Positions 1 through 9,409 of a DNA stretch of 64,000 bases are shown piece by piece. Under the pieces are notes generated by a model. The model had not been told where the DNA came from and searched no databases. It saw only the letters and a program-made list of their open reading frames with translations. Every line of letters starts with the position of its first letter. Position 1 is the stretch's first letter. Source of the DNA: Clostridia bacterium (lineage in GTDB: Bacteria; Bacillota; Clostridia; Christensenellales; CAG-138); assembly GCA_016292635.1 (NCBI GenBank), contig JAEDIC010000001.1:124001-188000 (forward strand). Reading direction: 5' to 3'. Made by a program: the position numbers and the translations under genes.

Positions 1-204
1 TATGTACGCAAGCTGTACGGAGCAAAGGAACTTACTGAGGTAATCAAGCACACCCGGGACATAATGGCTGGTTGCAGCTGCGGCGGCGATGAAGGTGATG
101 CCTCCTGTTACTCCTGCTTAAGGAATTACTATAATCAAAAGCATCATGATGAGCTTAAGCGTGGATATGTACTGAACTTTATAGATAAGGTTCTCGGAAA
201 GTAA
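1..204 (+). CDS. C-terminal fragment of a DUF1998-type helicase-associated protein
   Basis: The frame is open from base 1 to a TAA at 202-204, giving the last 67 residues of a protein that starts outside the window. It contains a cysteine cluster, CSC then CYSC, followed by LRNYYNQKHHDELKRG. This is the pattern of the DUF1998 zinc-binding domain that ends MrfA/YprA-type DEAD-box helicases and DISARM DrmB proteins. The helicase part is not visible, so the exact family cannot be decided. It reads in the same direction as the LRR, VWA and AAA+ genes that follow and may belong to the same unit; the gap to the next gene is only 25 bases. Confidence 0.7.
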   Translation, partial: YVRKLYGAKELTEVIKHTRDIMAGCSCGGDEGDASCYSCLRNYYNQKHHDELKRGYVLNFIDKVLGK

Positions 205-229
205 AAGAAGCTGAAGGGAAAGAAATACC

Positions 230-2227
230 ATGATGATACGGTATGATGACAGGCTGCTGTTTGAATTGCCGGATGGGTACTCCCATCTCTGGGGCAAAGC
301 AGACGACGGCATGCAAAAGCTGAATATAATAGCCCCATGTAATGACGGTGAGCCCGACTGGTCTTTCAGCGTGGTCACCGCATCCTGCGATGAGCAGAAC
401 AGTTTGATGGATCGCTGTAAAATGTTGGAGCCCGCCATCTGCACAAAGCTTGGAGATGATCCAGAAGCTGTCTTTTATGCATATCTGACTCCGCCTGGGG
501 AACAGCTGTGCGGTATTGCTGCAGCAGGTTTTTTTGTGAGGAAAAATTCCGAGAAGATATACGTCCTTAATACCGTGGCTTTGTGCGAAGAAATCGAACA
601 TAAGGTTTCAATGGCTTTTGCGATAGAAAAAGCCAAACAGATGGTCGGCCTTGCACAAATCGATGGAATGCCGTTGACCGTGGATGCAATAGACAAAGAA
701 AGCATTTCCGCAGCATATCGGCATAATGATGCCGATATTATTGATAAGGATCCCTCTGCCCTTTGTGCGGAAATTGAACAGGAAGAGTATATCAGCAGCA
801 TGCCGGACAGTAATTCTATGAAAAGCCCCGAAAGCGCCGAAAGCAACCCGATTCCGCAAAGCCACGAAACCGTGGTATCGAACAGCGACTGCGAAATCGA
901 TTGCTGCGGAAAGCTTATCTCTTATAACGTGAAATCAGCGGAAATTACGCTTCCTGACGGTATAAAAACAATCGGAAAAGAGGCTTTCCTGAAAAACAAC
1001 AGAATCATTTCCGTAGTAATCCCCGATGGAGCAGAAGCAATAGAGGATCACGCCTTTGCATACTGCAGTAAATTAAAGAATGTCGAGCTGCCTTATACGC
1101 TACGCCAAATTGGCGCTCACGCATTTAATACCTGCAACGAGCTTACCCGCATGGTAATTCCTGAGGGTACAGAAACAATAGATGCATGTGTTTTCGGCGG
1201 CTGTGAAAAGCTGGAAGAGGTTGAGCTGGCTTGTTCAATCCGCAAAATTGGCGCCAATGCATTTGCATACTGCAAAGGGCTTACCCATATAGAAATCCCC
1301 GAGAGTACAGAAACAATAGGCAAAAGTGCTTTTTTCGGGTGCACCAATCTTACTTCTGCAGTAATTCACGGGAATACAAGCGAAATAGCTGAACACACCT
1401 TTGCTGGCTGCAGCCATTTGAATCATATTGACCTCCCCTATTCAATCCGCAGAATAGGCGCCAATGCATTCAGCGGCTGCAAAAGACTTCCCGACATAGT
1501 AATTCCCGAGGGTACAGAACAAATAGCTGATAATGCTTTCAGCGGCTGCGAAAAGCTAAAAGAAATCAAATTGCCCTCCACACTCCGCAAAATTGGTGCC
1601 AATGCATTTGAGGGATGCAGTGAACTTGCCCAAATCGTTATTCCAGAAGGATGCGAAACCATTGGCGAAAAGTGCTTTTTATCCTGCAATAATCTTAGGG
1701 ATATTTATATACCCGCCTCGGTTTCTGACATAAGCGAAAATGCACTCAGAACATACGGCAATGAAACGGTAATACATACTGCACACGGAAGTACAGCCGA
1801 ATCCATTGCAATGAAGATCGGCTTTACAGTAGACAATATGGAGGTACTATCAGCAAAGGAAGCTGCCCGCATAGCAGAAGAGGAGCGCAAGCAGACTGAA
1901 GCCGCCGAAGCTGCATGCAGGGCCGAGGAAGAACGCCAGCAGGCTGCAGATATTGCCTGGCAGGAAAAACTAAACAGCTTAGATTCAGAAATGCATTTGT
2001 ATAGAACTGAGACCGCATCAGAACGATTGAATACGGTGAAAGATAATGTTGACCCTATAGCAGAAGAACGGCGCAGGCTGCTTAAAGAACGCAAAAGGCA
2101 GCAGCGTATAGTGGAAAACAACAGAGGACTGTTTGCATTATTTGGCAAAAGAGCACGCAGGAGAAAGGCAGCCCAGACAAAAATTGAGCAGATAAACAAA
2201 GAACTTGCACGGCTTAAACGTAGATAG
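230..2227 (+). CDS. BspA-type leucine-rich-repeat protein with C-terminal coiled-coil module
   Basis: A 665-residue protein with no signal peptide or membrane segment, so probably cytoplasmic. Residues 1-140 form an unrecognised alpha/beta-looking domain. Residues about 225-510 are about a dozen 23-residue LRR_5 repeats of the type IPEGTETIGKSAFFGC. Residues about 535-600 are Ala/Glu/Arg-rich coiled coil. The last 60 residues (EERRRLLKERKRQ ... GLFALFG ... INKELARLKRR) are nearly identical to the end of the LRR protein ending at 13138. LRR_5 proteins are usually surface binding proteins; the lack of an export signal argues for an intracellular recognition role here, which is inference. The ATG at 230 follows a GAAGGGAAAG-type ribosome binding site. 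Confidence 0.8.
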   Translation: MMIRYDDRLLFELPDGYSHLWGKADDGMQKLNIIAPCNDGEPDWSFSVVTASCDEQNSLMDRCKMLEPAICTKLGDDPEAVFYAYLTPPGEQLCGIAAAGFFVRKNSEKIYVLNTVALCEEIEHKVSMAFAIEKAKQMVGLAQIDGMPLTVDAIDKESISAAYRHNDADIIDKDPSALCAEIEQEEYISSMPDSNSMKSPESAESNPIPQSHETVVSNSDCEIDCCGKLISYNVKSAEITLPDGIKTIGKEAFLKNNRIISVVIPDGAEAIEDHAFAYCSKLKNVELPYTLRQIGAHAFNTCNELTRMVIPEGTETIDACVFGGCEKLEEVELACSIRKIGANAFAYCKGLTHIEIPESTETIGKSAFFGCTNLTSAVIHGNTSEIAEHTFAGCSHLNHIDLPYSIRRIGANAFSGCKRLPDIVIPEGTEQIADNAFSGCEKLKEIKLPSTLRKIGANAFEGCSELAQIVIPEGCETIGEKCFLSCNNLRDIYIPASVSDISENALRTYGNETVIHTAHGSTAESIAMKIGFTVDNMEVLSAKEAARIAEEERKQTEAAEAACRAEEERQQAADIAWQEKLNSLDSEMHLYRTETASERLNTVKDNVDPIAEERRRLLKERKRQQRIVENNRGLFALFGKRARRRKAAQTKIEQINKELARLKRR

Positions 2228-2268
2228 CAGCCTTAAATACAATGATAAAATCGAAAGGAGTCTGCGAC

Positions 2269-3636
2269 ATGCCCGAAGCACAGGAAAAATTAAATAAACT
2301 GTCCCGGGACGTGCTTATCCTTTCCAGAAATACTTTGCTTGTAAACCTGCGTTTTTTGGATGCGGCGCTGAGTCAGTTTGAGTTGGTTCCTGTGAATGCG
2401 TTCAACCTGATGACCGACGGCAAACACATATTTTACAATCCAAGTCACGTACTTAAATGTTATAAGGAAGCAAAGGAAATCCCGGTTAGGGATTATCTGC
2501 ACATTGTAATGCATTGCGTTTTTCGGCACATGTACATGAGCCCTTCATTGGAGCGTATTTATTGGGATCTCGCCTGTGATATTGCCGTGGAAAACATGAT
2601 TACAGAGCTTGGCCTAAGAACAACTGCTACAACCAAAGAATGGCGTCAGACGCGGTATGTAACAGAGTTGAAAAAGAAGCTTAAGATAATTACCGCAGAA
2701 AAGGTTTACGCTCACCTATGGAACAAGATATACTCACCGGAAGAACTGGCAGAACTGCAAGAACTCTTTGCCGCAGATGAGCACGATGCATGGTACATGA
2801 ATGACGATGAGATTTCACAGCGTTTTGGCGTAAGTTCCGATTCGAACAGTGGGTATAATCCAGGTCAAGATGGTGATTATGAGCAGGGTGATGGGGGCCG
2901 CTCTGCCAAGGCGGATATGTGGAAAGCCATTGCCGAGCGCATGCAGGTGGATATTGATACCTTTGGCAAGCAGCGTGGCATCAGCCCCGGCGCCATGGTT
3001 CAAAACCTTACAGCCGTGAATAGAGAAAGATACGATTATACCGCGTTTCTCAAGAAGTTTGCTGTCATGGGTGAGGCGATGAAAATCAACGACGATGATT
3101 TTGACTACATCTTCTACACCTACGGATTGCAGCTTTACAAGAAAATGCCTCTTATTGAGCCGCTGGAATACAAAGAAATCAAAGCCATAAAGGAATTTGT
3201 AATCGCCATTGATACCTCCGGCTCCACTTCCGGCGAGCTTGTGCAGAGATTCGTCCAGAAGACCTATAACATTTTGAAATCCACCGAAAGCTTTTTTACA
3301 AAAATAAACCTCCATATCATTCAATGCAATACGGGTATTCAGGAGGATAAAAAGATTACCTGTCAGGAGGACTTTGACGAATATCTGAATACCATGCAAA
3401 TTCACGGCCTTGGCGGCACAGACTTCCGTCCGGTGTTTGAGTATGTAGAGTGGATGCGGCAAAACAAAGAATTTACTAATCTAAAAGGCCTGATTTACTT
3501 CACCGACGGTTACGGCGCTTTCCCGGCAAAAAAACCGGATTATGATGCCGCCTTTGTATTTATTGATGACGAATATAACAATCCCGATGTACCTACTTGG
3601 GCAATCAAACTGGTTTTACAAAAAGATGAAATCTAA
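2269..3636 (+). CDS. VWA-like protein with putative metallopeptidase domain (DUF2201)
   Basis: A 455-residue protein. The start is the ATG at 2269 because GAAAGGAG lies 8 bases before it; an in-frame ATG at 2242 would lie upstream of that site. The N-terminal half has HIVMHCVFRH (His78, His82, His87), the position of the DUF2201_N metallopeptidase-like motif, but with Ile where classical HExxH zinc peptidases have Glu. The C-terminal half is a von Willebrand A-like fold with a MIDAS motif DTSGS (Asp315) and later GGTDFRP. DUF2201 proteins are usually paired with a MoxR-type AAA+ ATPase, and such a gene follows 57 bases downstream. The pair probably acts as a remodelling chaperone with a metal-dependent binding partner. 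Confidence 0.85.
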   Translation: MPEAQEKLNKLSRDVLILSRNTLLVNLRFLDAALSQFELVPVNAFNLMTDGKHIFYNPSHVLKCYKEAKEIPVRDYLHIVMHCVFRHMYMSPSLERIYWDLACDIAVENMITELGLRTTATTKEWRQTRYVTELKKKLKIITAEKVYAHLWNKIYSPEELAELQELFAADEHDAWYMNDDEISQRFGVSSDSNSGYNPGQDGDYEQGDGGRSAKADMWKAIAERMQVDIDTFGKQRGISPGAMVQNLTAVNRERYDYTAFLKKFAVMGEAMKINDDDFDYIFYTYGLQLYKKMPLIEPLEYKEIKAIKEFVIAIDTSGSTSGELVQRFVQKTYNILKSTESFFTKINLHIIQCNTGIQEDKKITCQEDFDEYLNTMQIHGLGGTDFRPVFEYVEWMRQNKEFTNLKGLIYFTDGYGAFPAKKPDYDAAFVFIDDEYNNPDVPTWAIKLVLQKDEI

Positions 3637-3693
3637 GAGGATAGAATAAGGTTCGTAAAAGAGCAAATTTACAAAATAATTGGCGGAGCGTTT

Positions 3694-5205
3694 ATGAACA
3701 TCAAGCAAGCTAAAGAACAAATTCAGAATGCCATGCGGGCATACTTTACCAAAGATCAGTTCGGCAGTTACCTTATACCCATTGAACGGCAGCGTCCTAT
3801 TTTTCTTATGGGACCTCCGGGCATCGGTAAAACCGCTATTATGGAGCAGGTAGCAAGTGAACTGGGTGTGGGCTTGGTCAGCTACTCCATGACTCACCAT
3901 ACCCGCCAAAGTGCCCTGGGTCTGCCATTTATCGAAAAGAAAACTTACAGCGGCACCGTGTATAGCGTGTCCGAGTATACCATGAGCGAGATAATCGCTT
4001 CGGTTTACGACATGATGGAACGCACAGGGCTGAAAGAAGGAATCCTGTTTCTGGATGAAATAAACTGCGTGTCCGAAACCTTGGCTCCTGCCATGCTGCA
4101 GTTTCTTCAGTATAAGATTTTCGGGCGGCACCATGTACCAGATGGTTGGATTGTTGTGACAGCAGGTAACCCGCCAGAGTACAACAACTCTGTGCGCGAG
4201 TTTGACATCGTCACTTGGGATCGACTTAAGCGCATTGATATTGAGCCGGATTACGATGTATGGAAGGAGTACGCCTATAAAAAAAGCATACATGCCGCCA
4301 TACTTACTTATCTGGACATCAAGAAAAGCGACTTTTACAAAATTGAAACCACAGTGGACGGCAAAAGCTTTGTTACCGCACGTGGTTGGAGCGACCTTTC
4401 TGATATGATAAAGCTGTACGAACAGCATAATATTACCGTTGATGAAAAGCTGGTTGCCCAGTATCTGCAGAACAGGAAAACTGCCAAGGAATTTGCCATA
4501 TATTATGACCTGTTCAATAAATACAAGTCCGACTATCAGGTGGACAAAATACTTGCAGGCACCCCCCCTGCAGAAATATGTGAGCGGGCCAAGGCTGCAA
4601 AGTTTGACGAGCGGCTTGCGTTGCTTGGCATGCTGCTTGATGCCATATCCAACGAGCTTAAAAAAGTCAGTCTGGCAGAGCAGACTCTTACCGAAACGCT
4701 TAACAGCCTAAAGAATCTGCGCATGGAGCTGGCTCGACCTAATACAGATGCATATGTATTACTGCACAAGCAGATAGATATACTGGAGAAAAAGCTGCAA
4801 ACCGGCAAACTCTCTTCCACACTGTCTGCCGATGCGGAGTATGCCTGCCGCAGCGCCATGGCGGTACTTAACAATATGGCCCCTATTCTCGCCGAAAAAG
4901 TGCCTGCTACCGGCGAAGATGCGTTTAAGCTGCTGAAAGTGGAATTTGACAAATATATCAAAGCCTTAAAAAACCAGGCGGAGGATGCCGGCAGGCAGCT
5001 TTCCAATGTATTTCTTTTCTGTGAGGAAGCCTTTGGCGATGGGCAGGAAATGCTGATTCTTGTAACAGAGCTGACCATCAGCTACTATGGTTCCCGTTTT
5101 ATCAGTCGATACGGCTGCAAGGAGTACTTTAACCACAATAAGGAACTGCTGTTCTATGAACGGCAGAAAGAGATTATTCGTGAGATTGAAAATCTGGAAT
5201 TGTAG
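3694..5205 (+). CDS. MoxR-like AAA+ ATPase
   Basis: A 503-residue AAA+ ATPase. The Walker A motif is GPPGIGKT (residues 40-47) and Walker B is ILFLDEIN (Asp121), followed by a sensor 1-like VVTAGNPPEYN and a WDRLKRI segment typical of AAA_5/MoxR proteins. The last 200 residues are helical with Leu/Lys-rich coiled-coil stretches and are not recognisable. GGCGGAG before the ATG supports the start. MoxR ATPases work with VWA-domain partners, here the gene directly upstream; in this locus the VWA gene precedes the ATPase, the reverse of the common order. A strong terminator follows, closing the operon. Confidence 0.88.
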   Translation: MNIKQAKEQIQNAMRAYFTKDQFGSYLIPIERQRPIFLMGPPGIGKTAIMEQVASELGVGLVSYSMTHHTRQSALGLPFIEKKTYSGTVYSVSEYTMSEIIASVYDMMERTGLKEGILFLDEINCVSETLAPAMLQFLQYKIFGRHHVPDGWIVVTAGNPPEYNNSVREFDIVTWDRLKRIDIEPDYDVWKEYAYKKSIHAAILTYLDIKKSDFYKIETTVDGKSFVTARGWSDLSDMIKLYEQHNITVDEKLVAQYLQNRKTAKEFAIYYDLFNKYKSDYQVDKILAGTPPAEICERAKAAKFDERLALLGMLLDAISNELKKVSLAEQTLTETLNSLKNLRMELARPNTDAYVLLHKQIDILEKKLQTGKLSSTLSADAEYACRSAMAVLNNMAPILAEKVPATGEDAFKLLKVEFDKYIKALKNQAEDAGRQLSNVFLFCEEAFGDGQEMLILVTELTISYYGSRFISRYGCKEYFNHNKELLFYERQKEIIREIENLEL

Positions 5206-5230
5206 CATTCCGATTTTCATAATTTAAGAT

Positions 5231-5263
5231 GGGAAGCCGACAGGAATCGGCTTCCCTTTATTT
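5231..5263 (+). terminator. Rho-independent terminator after the AAA+ gene
   Basis: A perfect 10-bp stem (5231-5240 with 5247-5256, GGGAAGCCGA/TCGGCTTCCC) with a 6-base loop, followed by TTTATTTTG. It also lies between convergent genes and could stop transcription from both sides. Confidence 0.8.
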
Positions 5264-5315
5264 TGATTAGTACGGTCTAATGTAAATGTTTGATGGAAAA
5301 TATTGCGGCTATTTT

Positions 5316-8300
5316 CTACCATTCCAGTACAAATTCATCCATTGCCGAATAATCTGAGTATTTATTATTCTTGATTTCAAGCAAAAGTACCATACAGTTT
5401 GTACAATTATTTTCCGAGGCAAGTTTAATATACTCCGCAATCTGAGCAAGGGTACAGCTTTCAAGCAGCGGCGCAACAGATACATCATCCTTCAGGATGC
5501 GCTCCATCAGTGTCCATTTGTCCAGCAGAGACACAATGTGATTTTCCCTTCTTCCGAACTTGCCTTTTATGGTAAATGTACCCAAAGTAAAGGTTTCATC
5601 TTTGCCTATAAGGTGGCGGATCCATTCGGTGCGCTCAAATGTGATGTCGCAATTGCAATTGAAATAGAATCCGATATCATTATGAAAATCATTGTCATAA
5701 AAGCTTATGCCATTCTTTTCGTTTCGCATGAACCTGTATACGGATACCTTGCAATCCTTATAACGGTCTGAATCAATGGACTTTGGATTGACTTTGGGCT
5801 CCCAAATCTGCTCAAACGGCTGCTTGAGTCCCTTTGCGGTAAAGTATTTCTGCCATCCCCGGATATCATCTTCGTTCATTTCTACGGGATGAGCGACCTG
5901 GATTTTAGCAGTTTCATCAATGACATAGCTGTTGCCTTTTGCATCCACAGCACCGTTGTCGGAAAGAGTAAATGTCTTTTTGTTCTGCGTCCATACAATA
6001 AGTTGTGCTACAAGATTAAGAATCGGATTTTTGGTATAAGACCCAATCCAACTTGCTGCATCAAATTTGCCACCGCTTAAGAAAGCATCAAAGAGAAGAT
6101 CGTTTCTACCTTTAACCACCTTTTTCAGGTTCTTCTTCATTTCGGCATAATCTTTGGATACCGCATCATACAGATTTTCATCTACGCCTTTCTTGGGGAT
6201 AGACTTTACCACCTTGCCTTCCGCGCTATCATAGAGTTCAAAGGCAAGGTTCTTTTGTACAGTTGCCGTGATTGTCTTGCTGCCAAGGTTATAAATTTTT
6301 CTTCCCATTTCATCAAGACCAAATTCACTTAACACGGTATCACGCAAAACATCGGCTGTCGTATCGCGCATATGGGCATAGCTGATGAGAAGGTTATTCT
6401 TATCCGCATAGAGCATAGCCTCGCGGGAATCGTTAAGCAGCAGCGCGCCTCTGACTACAATGATGGCGCTTCTGCCTGAAGCAGCATAGGTGTCCCAATC
6501 GCTCCAAGCATTCATGCGGGAAATAACTTCTTTTATCTGCTCCAGCGTTGCAAAACGACAATAGGGAATAAAGCACTGCGGAGCTTTGCAGTCTGCAGTT
6601 TTTGCAATTTCTGAAAGCATTGCAAGGAAGCTTGCCTTATCCAGCGCAGAGGCAATTTCATCTGCCTTGGCATCAATGCTTGTGTTAGTATAATCCTTAC
6701 GATAATTGCCGATGCTCTTGGGGCGGGACTCCATCTGCTCAATGTATGGAGCGATAGCACACTTTACAACAAAAGACGGGGCTGTCTTGGAAGAATCTTT
6801 GTATTTTACGCTGCTGAGGAGCTTTTCTGATATGCCGGCTTTTTTGATAGCCTTGTCCAGAATAGGCTCGGAAAAGGCTGCCCGGCACAGCGCTTCTACT
6901 GGGTGTTCGTCTGCTTGCTTGACTGTGCTTTTTTTAGATTTTGCGGCTGAACCGGCGGTTTTGCCTGCATCGCTGACGCATGATTGCAGAATCTCCAAGG
7001 CTTTTTTTGCTTTTGCAGCGGCAGCTGCAGCATAGAAGTCATCAATCGTTTGCTGCTTGATTTTAGCTTTGTTTTTGAAGATGAATTCAGCAGCCGTTGC
7101 AAAGGCAGTCCCTTTTTTACAGTCCGCAAGAACTTTTATATATGCCTGAACAGATGCTTCAGGTTTAGCTTCCAACTTCCACTGACAAAGGCTCAATAAA
7201 TCTTTGTCGCTTTGGAAAAGGGAAAGGGCCGCATAATCTTCCAATGTTGCCTTATCTTCCCATTTACTTATCAGTAAGGTATGAATGATTTTTCCTGGCA
7301 GCTTTTCTGCCTGACGCAGGTAGCCGGCAGGAATATTTAATTTCAGCTTATCAGAGCGGATAAACCAGTTTTCATGGATTACCTTTACGGAATCCGGCAA
7401 TATAATTCTGGACGGCTGCTTGGATGAGAAATCGAACAGATGATCAAATACGCCTTGGGAAATAACGGTTGCACCCTCTGTAACACGCAGAATATCACCG
7501 CTGCCCACAAAATGTTCCAACACACCATCTTTAATAATGCAGCCGTTTTCATCGCTAATACCAATATGGGAGAGATAATCAGCTTCGCCCGCTTCAATTA
7601 AATGCTGCGGAATGGTTATTCTATCGTACGTTGCACTTCTGAGAAAAGCGTGTTTTCCTATGCTTTGAACACTTTGGGGGACAATGATATCGGCAATGTT
7701 TGAACACTTCAGGAAAGCCTCATCTTCAATTGTATTAATTCCCTCTTCAAGTACGAGCTTTTGTAAGCAGGAACAATACCTAAAGGCGCCGGATTCTATG
7801 GTTTTTACGGAACCTGGAATATATACCGCACTCAGTTGCTCGCAGTTATAAAAGGCATCGGTGCCTATGGTATTTATAGAGTTGGGGATGCGTACAGATT
7901 TAAGTTGTTCACAGTACTTAAAGGCTTCTTTGCCGATACGGTTTGTACTGCAAGGTACCACTGTACCGGTGATGCCCATTTCACATAGGATGCCGGCACG
8001 TTTACGGGGACTATAACTATCGATGGCTGACAAAGCTGTTTCTGTCGGATTATTCAAGCCGACAGGGAAAACAACATCTGTAAGGGCTCTACACCACGAA
8101 AATGCGTTGTCGCCTATTTCCTCAATATCTGCGGAAAATGTTACTTTCTGCAATTTAGGACAAGATTCGAATGCGTAACCTCCTATCTTTTTCACGCCTT
8201 TCAGGTTGATTTCAGTCAAGCTATCGCAGAAACGAAATGCACTGTATCCGATTTCGGTAACAGAATCTGGAATTTCAACAGTCTGTAATGTTTTTATACT

Positions 8301-9035
8301 TGAAAAAGCATCTTCTCCAATGGTTTTTAAGCCTGATGGAAGAATGACTTTTTCTATGTTTTGTGCTTGGTAAAAGGCTTCTCTGCCGATGCTTATTATC
8401 CCATCGGGTACAGTAACGTTTTTATCGGAACCTTTGTATTTGATAAGAATAGAGCTGATAATCAAAAAATCTTTATCATCAAAAAGCTTATTGCAGTCTT
8501 CGAATGCGTTGGAGTGGATAAACTGTACACACTGAGGTATATTGATTTTTTCAAGATTATTGCAGTTGTAAAAGGCACCGTAATCTATGGTTGTAAACCT
8601 TGAACTATTTTCGGCAAATACCACTTCCTTCATCTCTGTGCAGCCGGTTAAAGCTTGATTTCCTATGACCTCAATGCTTGCGGGCAGTATAAGTTTTTTC
8701 AGAGTTACAGAATTGGCAAATGCTCTGGGAGCCAGCACAGCAATACCCTCAGGCACTGTGACCGTATCGGCATGTCCTATATATTTAAGAAGGAATTTTC
8801 CCACTATACAAAAACCGTTTTCATCTGCAAGAGTTCTGCCTTCCTGCGGAAATGAACGGGGATTTAAGGTTGTAATAGTATCGGGAATCTTCACGCTTTT
8901 GAGGTTTTCGTTCAAAAACACCTGCCATCCCCAACTAATCTCGGTTACACCCTCCGGTACGACAACATGCTCTTCGTTGCCTTTATATTTGCGCAGCTTA
9001 CCGTTATCAATTTCGAAATCGCCTATATTGCTCAT
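5316..9035 (-). CDS. LRR protein fused to a DUF4132 domain
   Basis: A 1239-residue protein. The ATG at 9035 follows AAAGGAG at the right spacing; a TTG two codons upstream is less likely. Residues 1 to about 560 hold many BspA-type LRR_5 repeats (for example IGTDAFYNCEQLSAVYIPGS) broken by short spacers. After a helical linker and a Lys-rich segment, residues about 870-1120 match the DUF4132 pattern: GRKIYNLGSKTITATV, a Pro-Ile-Leu-Asn-Leu segment before LIVWTQ, then KGLKQPFEQIWEPKV. DUF4132 occurs in E. coli YehI, in the region that also encodes a MoxR ATPase (YehL) and a VWA protein (YehP). The same partners lie on the opposite strand 110 bases away here. There is no signal peptide. The biochemical role is unknown. 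Confidence 0.8.
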   Translation of the reverse strand: MSNIGDFEIDNGKLRKYKGNEEHVVVPEGVTEISWGWQVFLNENLKSVKIPDTITTLNPRSFPQEGRTLADENGFCIVGKFLLKYIGHADTVTVPEGIAVLAPRAFANSVTLKKLILPASIEVIGNQALTGCTEMKEVVFAENSSRFTTIDYGAFYNCNNLEKINIPQCVQFIHSNAFEDCNKLFDDKDFLIISSILIKYKGSDKNVTVPDGIISIGREAFYQAQNIEKVILPSGLKTIGEDAFSSIKTLQTVEIPDSVTEIGYSAFRFCDSLTEINLKGVKKIGGYAFESCPKLQKVTFSADIEEIGDNAFSWCRALTDVVFPVGLNNPTETALSAIDSYSPRKRAGILCEMGITGTVVPCSTNRIGKEAFKYCEQLKSVRIPNSINTIGTDAFYNCEQLSAVYIPGSVKTIESGAFRYCSCLQKLVLEEGINTIEDEAFLKCSNIADIIVPQSVQSIGKHAFLRSATYDRITIPQHLIEAGEADYLSHIGISDENGCIIKDGVLEHFVGSGDILRVTEGATVISQGVFDHLFDFSSKQPSRIILPDSVKVIHENWFIRSDKLKLNIPAGYLRQAEKLPGKIIHTLLISKWEDKATLEDYAALSLFQSDKDLLSLCQWKLEAKPEASVQAYIKVLADCKKGTAFATAAEFIFKNKAKIKQQTIDDFYAAAAAAKAKKALEILQSCVSDAGKTAGSAAKSKKSTVKQADEHPVEALCRAAFSEPILDKAIKKAGISEKLLSSVKYKDSSKTAPSFVVKCAIAPYIEQMESRPKSIGNYRKDYTNTSIDAKADEIASALDKASFLAMLSEIAKTADCKAPQCFIPYCRFATLEQIKEVISRMNAWSDWDTYAASGRSAIIVVRGALLLNDSREAMLYADKNNLLISYAHMRDTTADVLRDTVLSEFGLDEMGRKIYNLGSKTITATVQKNLAFELYDSAEGKVVKSIPKKGVDENLYDAVSKDYAEMKKNLKKVVKGRNDLLFDAFLSGGKFDAASWIGSYTKNPILNLVAQLIVWTQNKKTFTLSDNGAVDAKGNSYVIDETAKIQVAHPVEMNEDDIRGWQKYFTAKGLKQPFEQIWEPKVNPKSIDSDRYKDCKVSVYRFMRNEKNGISFYDNDFHNDIGFYFNCNCDITFERTEWIRHLIGKDETFTLGTFTIKGKFGRRENHIVSLLDKWTLMERILKDDVSVAPLLESCTLAQIAEYIKLASENNCTNCMVLLLEIKNNKYSDYSAMDEFVLEW

Positions 9036-9409
9036 ACTCAAATCTCCTTTAGTGTTGTTTACAGTTTTCCGGATAAGTGGTTTGGCAGGAATACGTTAAG
9101 ACATGCTTTATGAATAAAAATCAAGCGTGGTTTTTCTTTCTTATAAAGTTAATGGTATTTTATCATCTATAAAGTATTGTCGCAACAGCTCTGCTTTTTA
9201 TGCGGGCGGTATGGAATTATTTTTACAAAAAGCCTGACTGTAAGGTCGTTTTTATGCTTGAATAGGTGTATAATATTGGCAGTGAAAAACAGATATATAT
9301 TTTGACAAAGCAAATCTATAATTTACAGTTTCTGTTCTTAGACTATTATACAAAAATCTTTAAACAATGGCAGTATTTGCCTTGTGGCGGAAAACCGGAG
9401 GATACAAAT
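9036..9409. promoter_or_regulatory. Divergent intergenic region between two LRR genes
   Basis: 374 AT-rich bases that must hold the promoters of both large LRR genes. A perfect TATAAT at 9269-9274 reads towards the + gene, but I see no convincing -35 box 17 bases upstream. TTGACA occurs at 9301-9306 without a well-spaced -10. No RNA gene was recognised. Confidence 0.35.
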
